17,431 nt of DNA from Allobrachymonas sp. (GTDB lineage: Bacteria; Pseudomonadota; Gammaproteobacteria; Burkholderiales; Burkholderiaceae), in assembly GCA_030529305.1 (NCBI GenBank), contig JAUMXD010000025.1, positions 1-17,431 on the forward strand. Reading direction: 5' to 3'. Shown piece after piece: positions 16,612 through 17,431 of this stretch (position 1 is its first letter; every line of letters starts with the position of its first letter). Position numbers and translations under genes: made by a program. The notes below the pieces were generated by a model. It ran no database searches, was not told where the DNA came from, and saw nothing but the letters and a program-made list of their open reading frames with translations.

Positions 16612-17010
16612 AACCGCTTGTACTTGAATCGCTGGCCGCGCTTAACCAAAGCCGATCCCGGTATTCGCACGACGTACGCTACGCCCACTCAAGCAAAAGG
16701 CCAAAGCTCGCGCCCAATATTCAAGCCTCTCGCCCGACGGGGCTGCAATGCACAAGTTGTCTCGCTGCCGCGCATCAAAAAATCAAAAAACTTCCTAAAA
16801 ACCACTGACCTTGGTAGAGCATTCTTCCCCAGGCAACTTATGAAAATAATAAAAAAATAGAATCCACACTTGTTCGGGCGCATGGCGCATTTTGCTCTGC
16901 ACCAGCCTGCATTCGCGAATGCGCCGCACTTGCAGCAGACTGGCCAATCAGCAGCCCAAACGGCTCTGCCTGGCAGGCACCGAACCCGTCCAATCCAAGG
17001 AGCTATCACC
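16612..17010. other. Intergenic region upstream of the catalase gene
   Basis: 399 bases without a recognisable gene. A-tracts at about 16777-16782, 16785-16790, 16797-16801 and 16851-16857 suggest bent DNA. TAGAAT at 16858-16863 could be a -10 box for katA, giving a leader of about 140 bases. I could not make out a full OxyR-type ATAG-N7-CTAT array. No terminator for dgkA is obvious. Confidence 0.45.
16858..16863 (+). promoter_or_regulatory. Possible -10 box for the catalase gene
   Basis: TAGAAT follows a run of seven A and an AT-rich block. The -35 candidate (CAACTT, 16834-16839) is 18 bases upstream and poor. The distance to the start codon is 147 bases. Confidence 0.3.
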
Positions 17011-17431
17011 ATGTCCAAATGTCCCGTAACCCACCTGACCCGCAGCAACGGCGCGCCCGTTGTTGACAACCAGAACAGCCTCACCGCCGGCCCACGCGGC
17101 CCCTTGCTCGCGCAAGATCTGTGGCTGAACGAAAAACTGGCCAATTTCGTGCGCGAAGTGATCCCCGAGCGCCGCATGCACGCCAAGGGTTCGGGCGCAT
17201 TTGGCACCTTCACCGTTACCAATGACATCACCAAGTACACCCGCGCCAAAATCTTCAGCGAAGTGGGCAAGAAGACCGAAATGTTCGCCCGCTTCACCAC
17301 CGTGGCGGGCGAGCGCGGCGCGGCCGATGCCGAGCGCGACATCCGCGGCTTTGCGCTCAAGTTCTACACCGAAGAAGGCAACTGGGACATGGTGGGCAAC
17401 AACACCCCGGTGTTCTTCCTGCGCGACCCGC
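17011..17431 (+). CDS. katA: Catalase, monofunctional haem type, N-terminal part (cut by window edge)
   Basis: The first 140 codons of a small-subunit haem catalase, which converts hydrogen peroxide to water and oxygen. The protein begins [20 protein letters not shown] and contains [19 protein letters not shown] with the distal catalytic histidine H57. The conserved [20 protein letters not shown] block binds the haem pocket, and [12 protein letters not shown] carries the catalytic asparagine N130. The proximal tyrosine lies beyond the window. The start has AAGGAG 8 bases upstream, the best ribosome site in the window. The name katA is used for the family; katE-type large catalases have a longer N-terminus than seen here. 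Induction by peroxide is plausible but no operator was identified. Confidence 0.94.
   Translation, partial: MSKCPVTHLTRSNGAPVVDNQNSLTAGPRGPLLAQDLWLNEKLANFVREVIPERRMHAKGSGAFGTFTVTNDITKYTRAKIFSEVGKKTEMFARFTTVAGERGAADAERDIRGFALKFYTEEGNWDMVGNNTPVFFLRDP

Noticed and set aside
16689..17360. 223-codon minus-strand frame
   Set aside because: Antisense to the catalase start and running into the AT-rich upstream region; the catalase reading is unambiguous.

Overview
The window looks like ordinary chromosomal DNA from a betaproteobacterium, most likely Burkholderiales (Comamonadaceae-like). Reasons: a one-piece tmRNA with the betaproteobacterial tag ANDERFALAA, a DUF3460 protein directly before scpA, a DUF4124 protein next to guaB, the trxB/ftsK/lolA neighbourhood, and TACAAT-type -10 boxes. 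GC-rich codon use prevails, except for one visibly AT-richer patch around tehB. No species is claimed.

Layout. Bases 1-85 hold the start of guaB (minus strand), divergent from a secreted DUF4124 protein (391-921). A two-way terminator follows, then etfB (minus) with no etfA beside it, then nth (endonuclease III). ssrA (tmRNA) lies at 3028-3403 with its own promoter and terminator. Behind it is an accessory-looking patch: a small ASCH-like ORF (3530-3835), about 470 bases without a convincing gene, and tehB (4309-5175), which closely resembles Haemophilus-type TehB. yrbG, a Na+/Ca2+ exchanger, comes next, followed by a gap ending in a perfect palindromic terminator.

Bases 6839-7929 carry a tightly coupled pair, a DUF3460 protein and scpA. 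They are followed by hisH and hisA (two histidine-pathway genes without the rest of the cluster) and a hexose-6-phosphate mutarotase. trxB (minus) converges on these and is divergent from a Crp/Fnr-type regulator. Then come ftsK, lolA, dgkA and the first 140 codons of a catalase (katA-type).

Functionally the window is mostly housekeeping: GMP synthesis, base-excision repair, ribosome rescue, chromosome condensation and translocation, histidine synthesis, thiol redox control, lipoprotein transport, lipid recycling and peroxide defence. Several genes that are normally paired stand alone (etfB without etfA, scpA without scpB, hisHA without hisF, tehB without tehA), which suggests a rearranged genome. 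I saw no CRISPR array, insertion sequence, integrase, prophage or obvious new multi-gene system. The best candidates for a second look are the tmRNA-tehB patch, the 19-nt dyad before ftsK, and the unexplained stretch before the palindromic terminator at 6630-6663.
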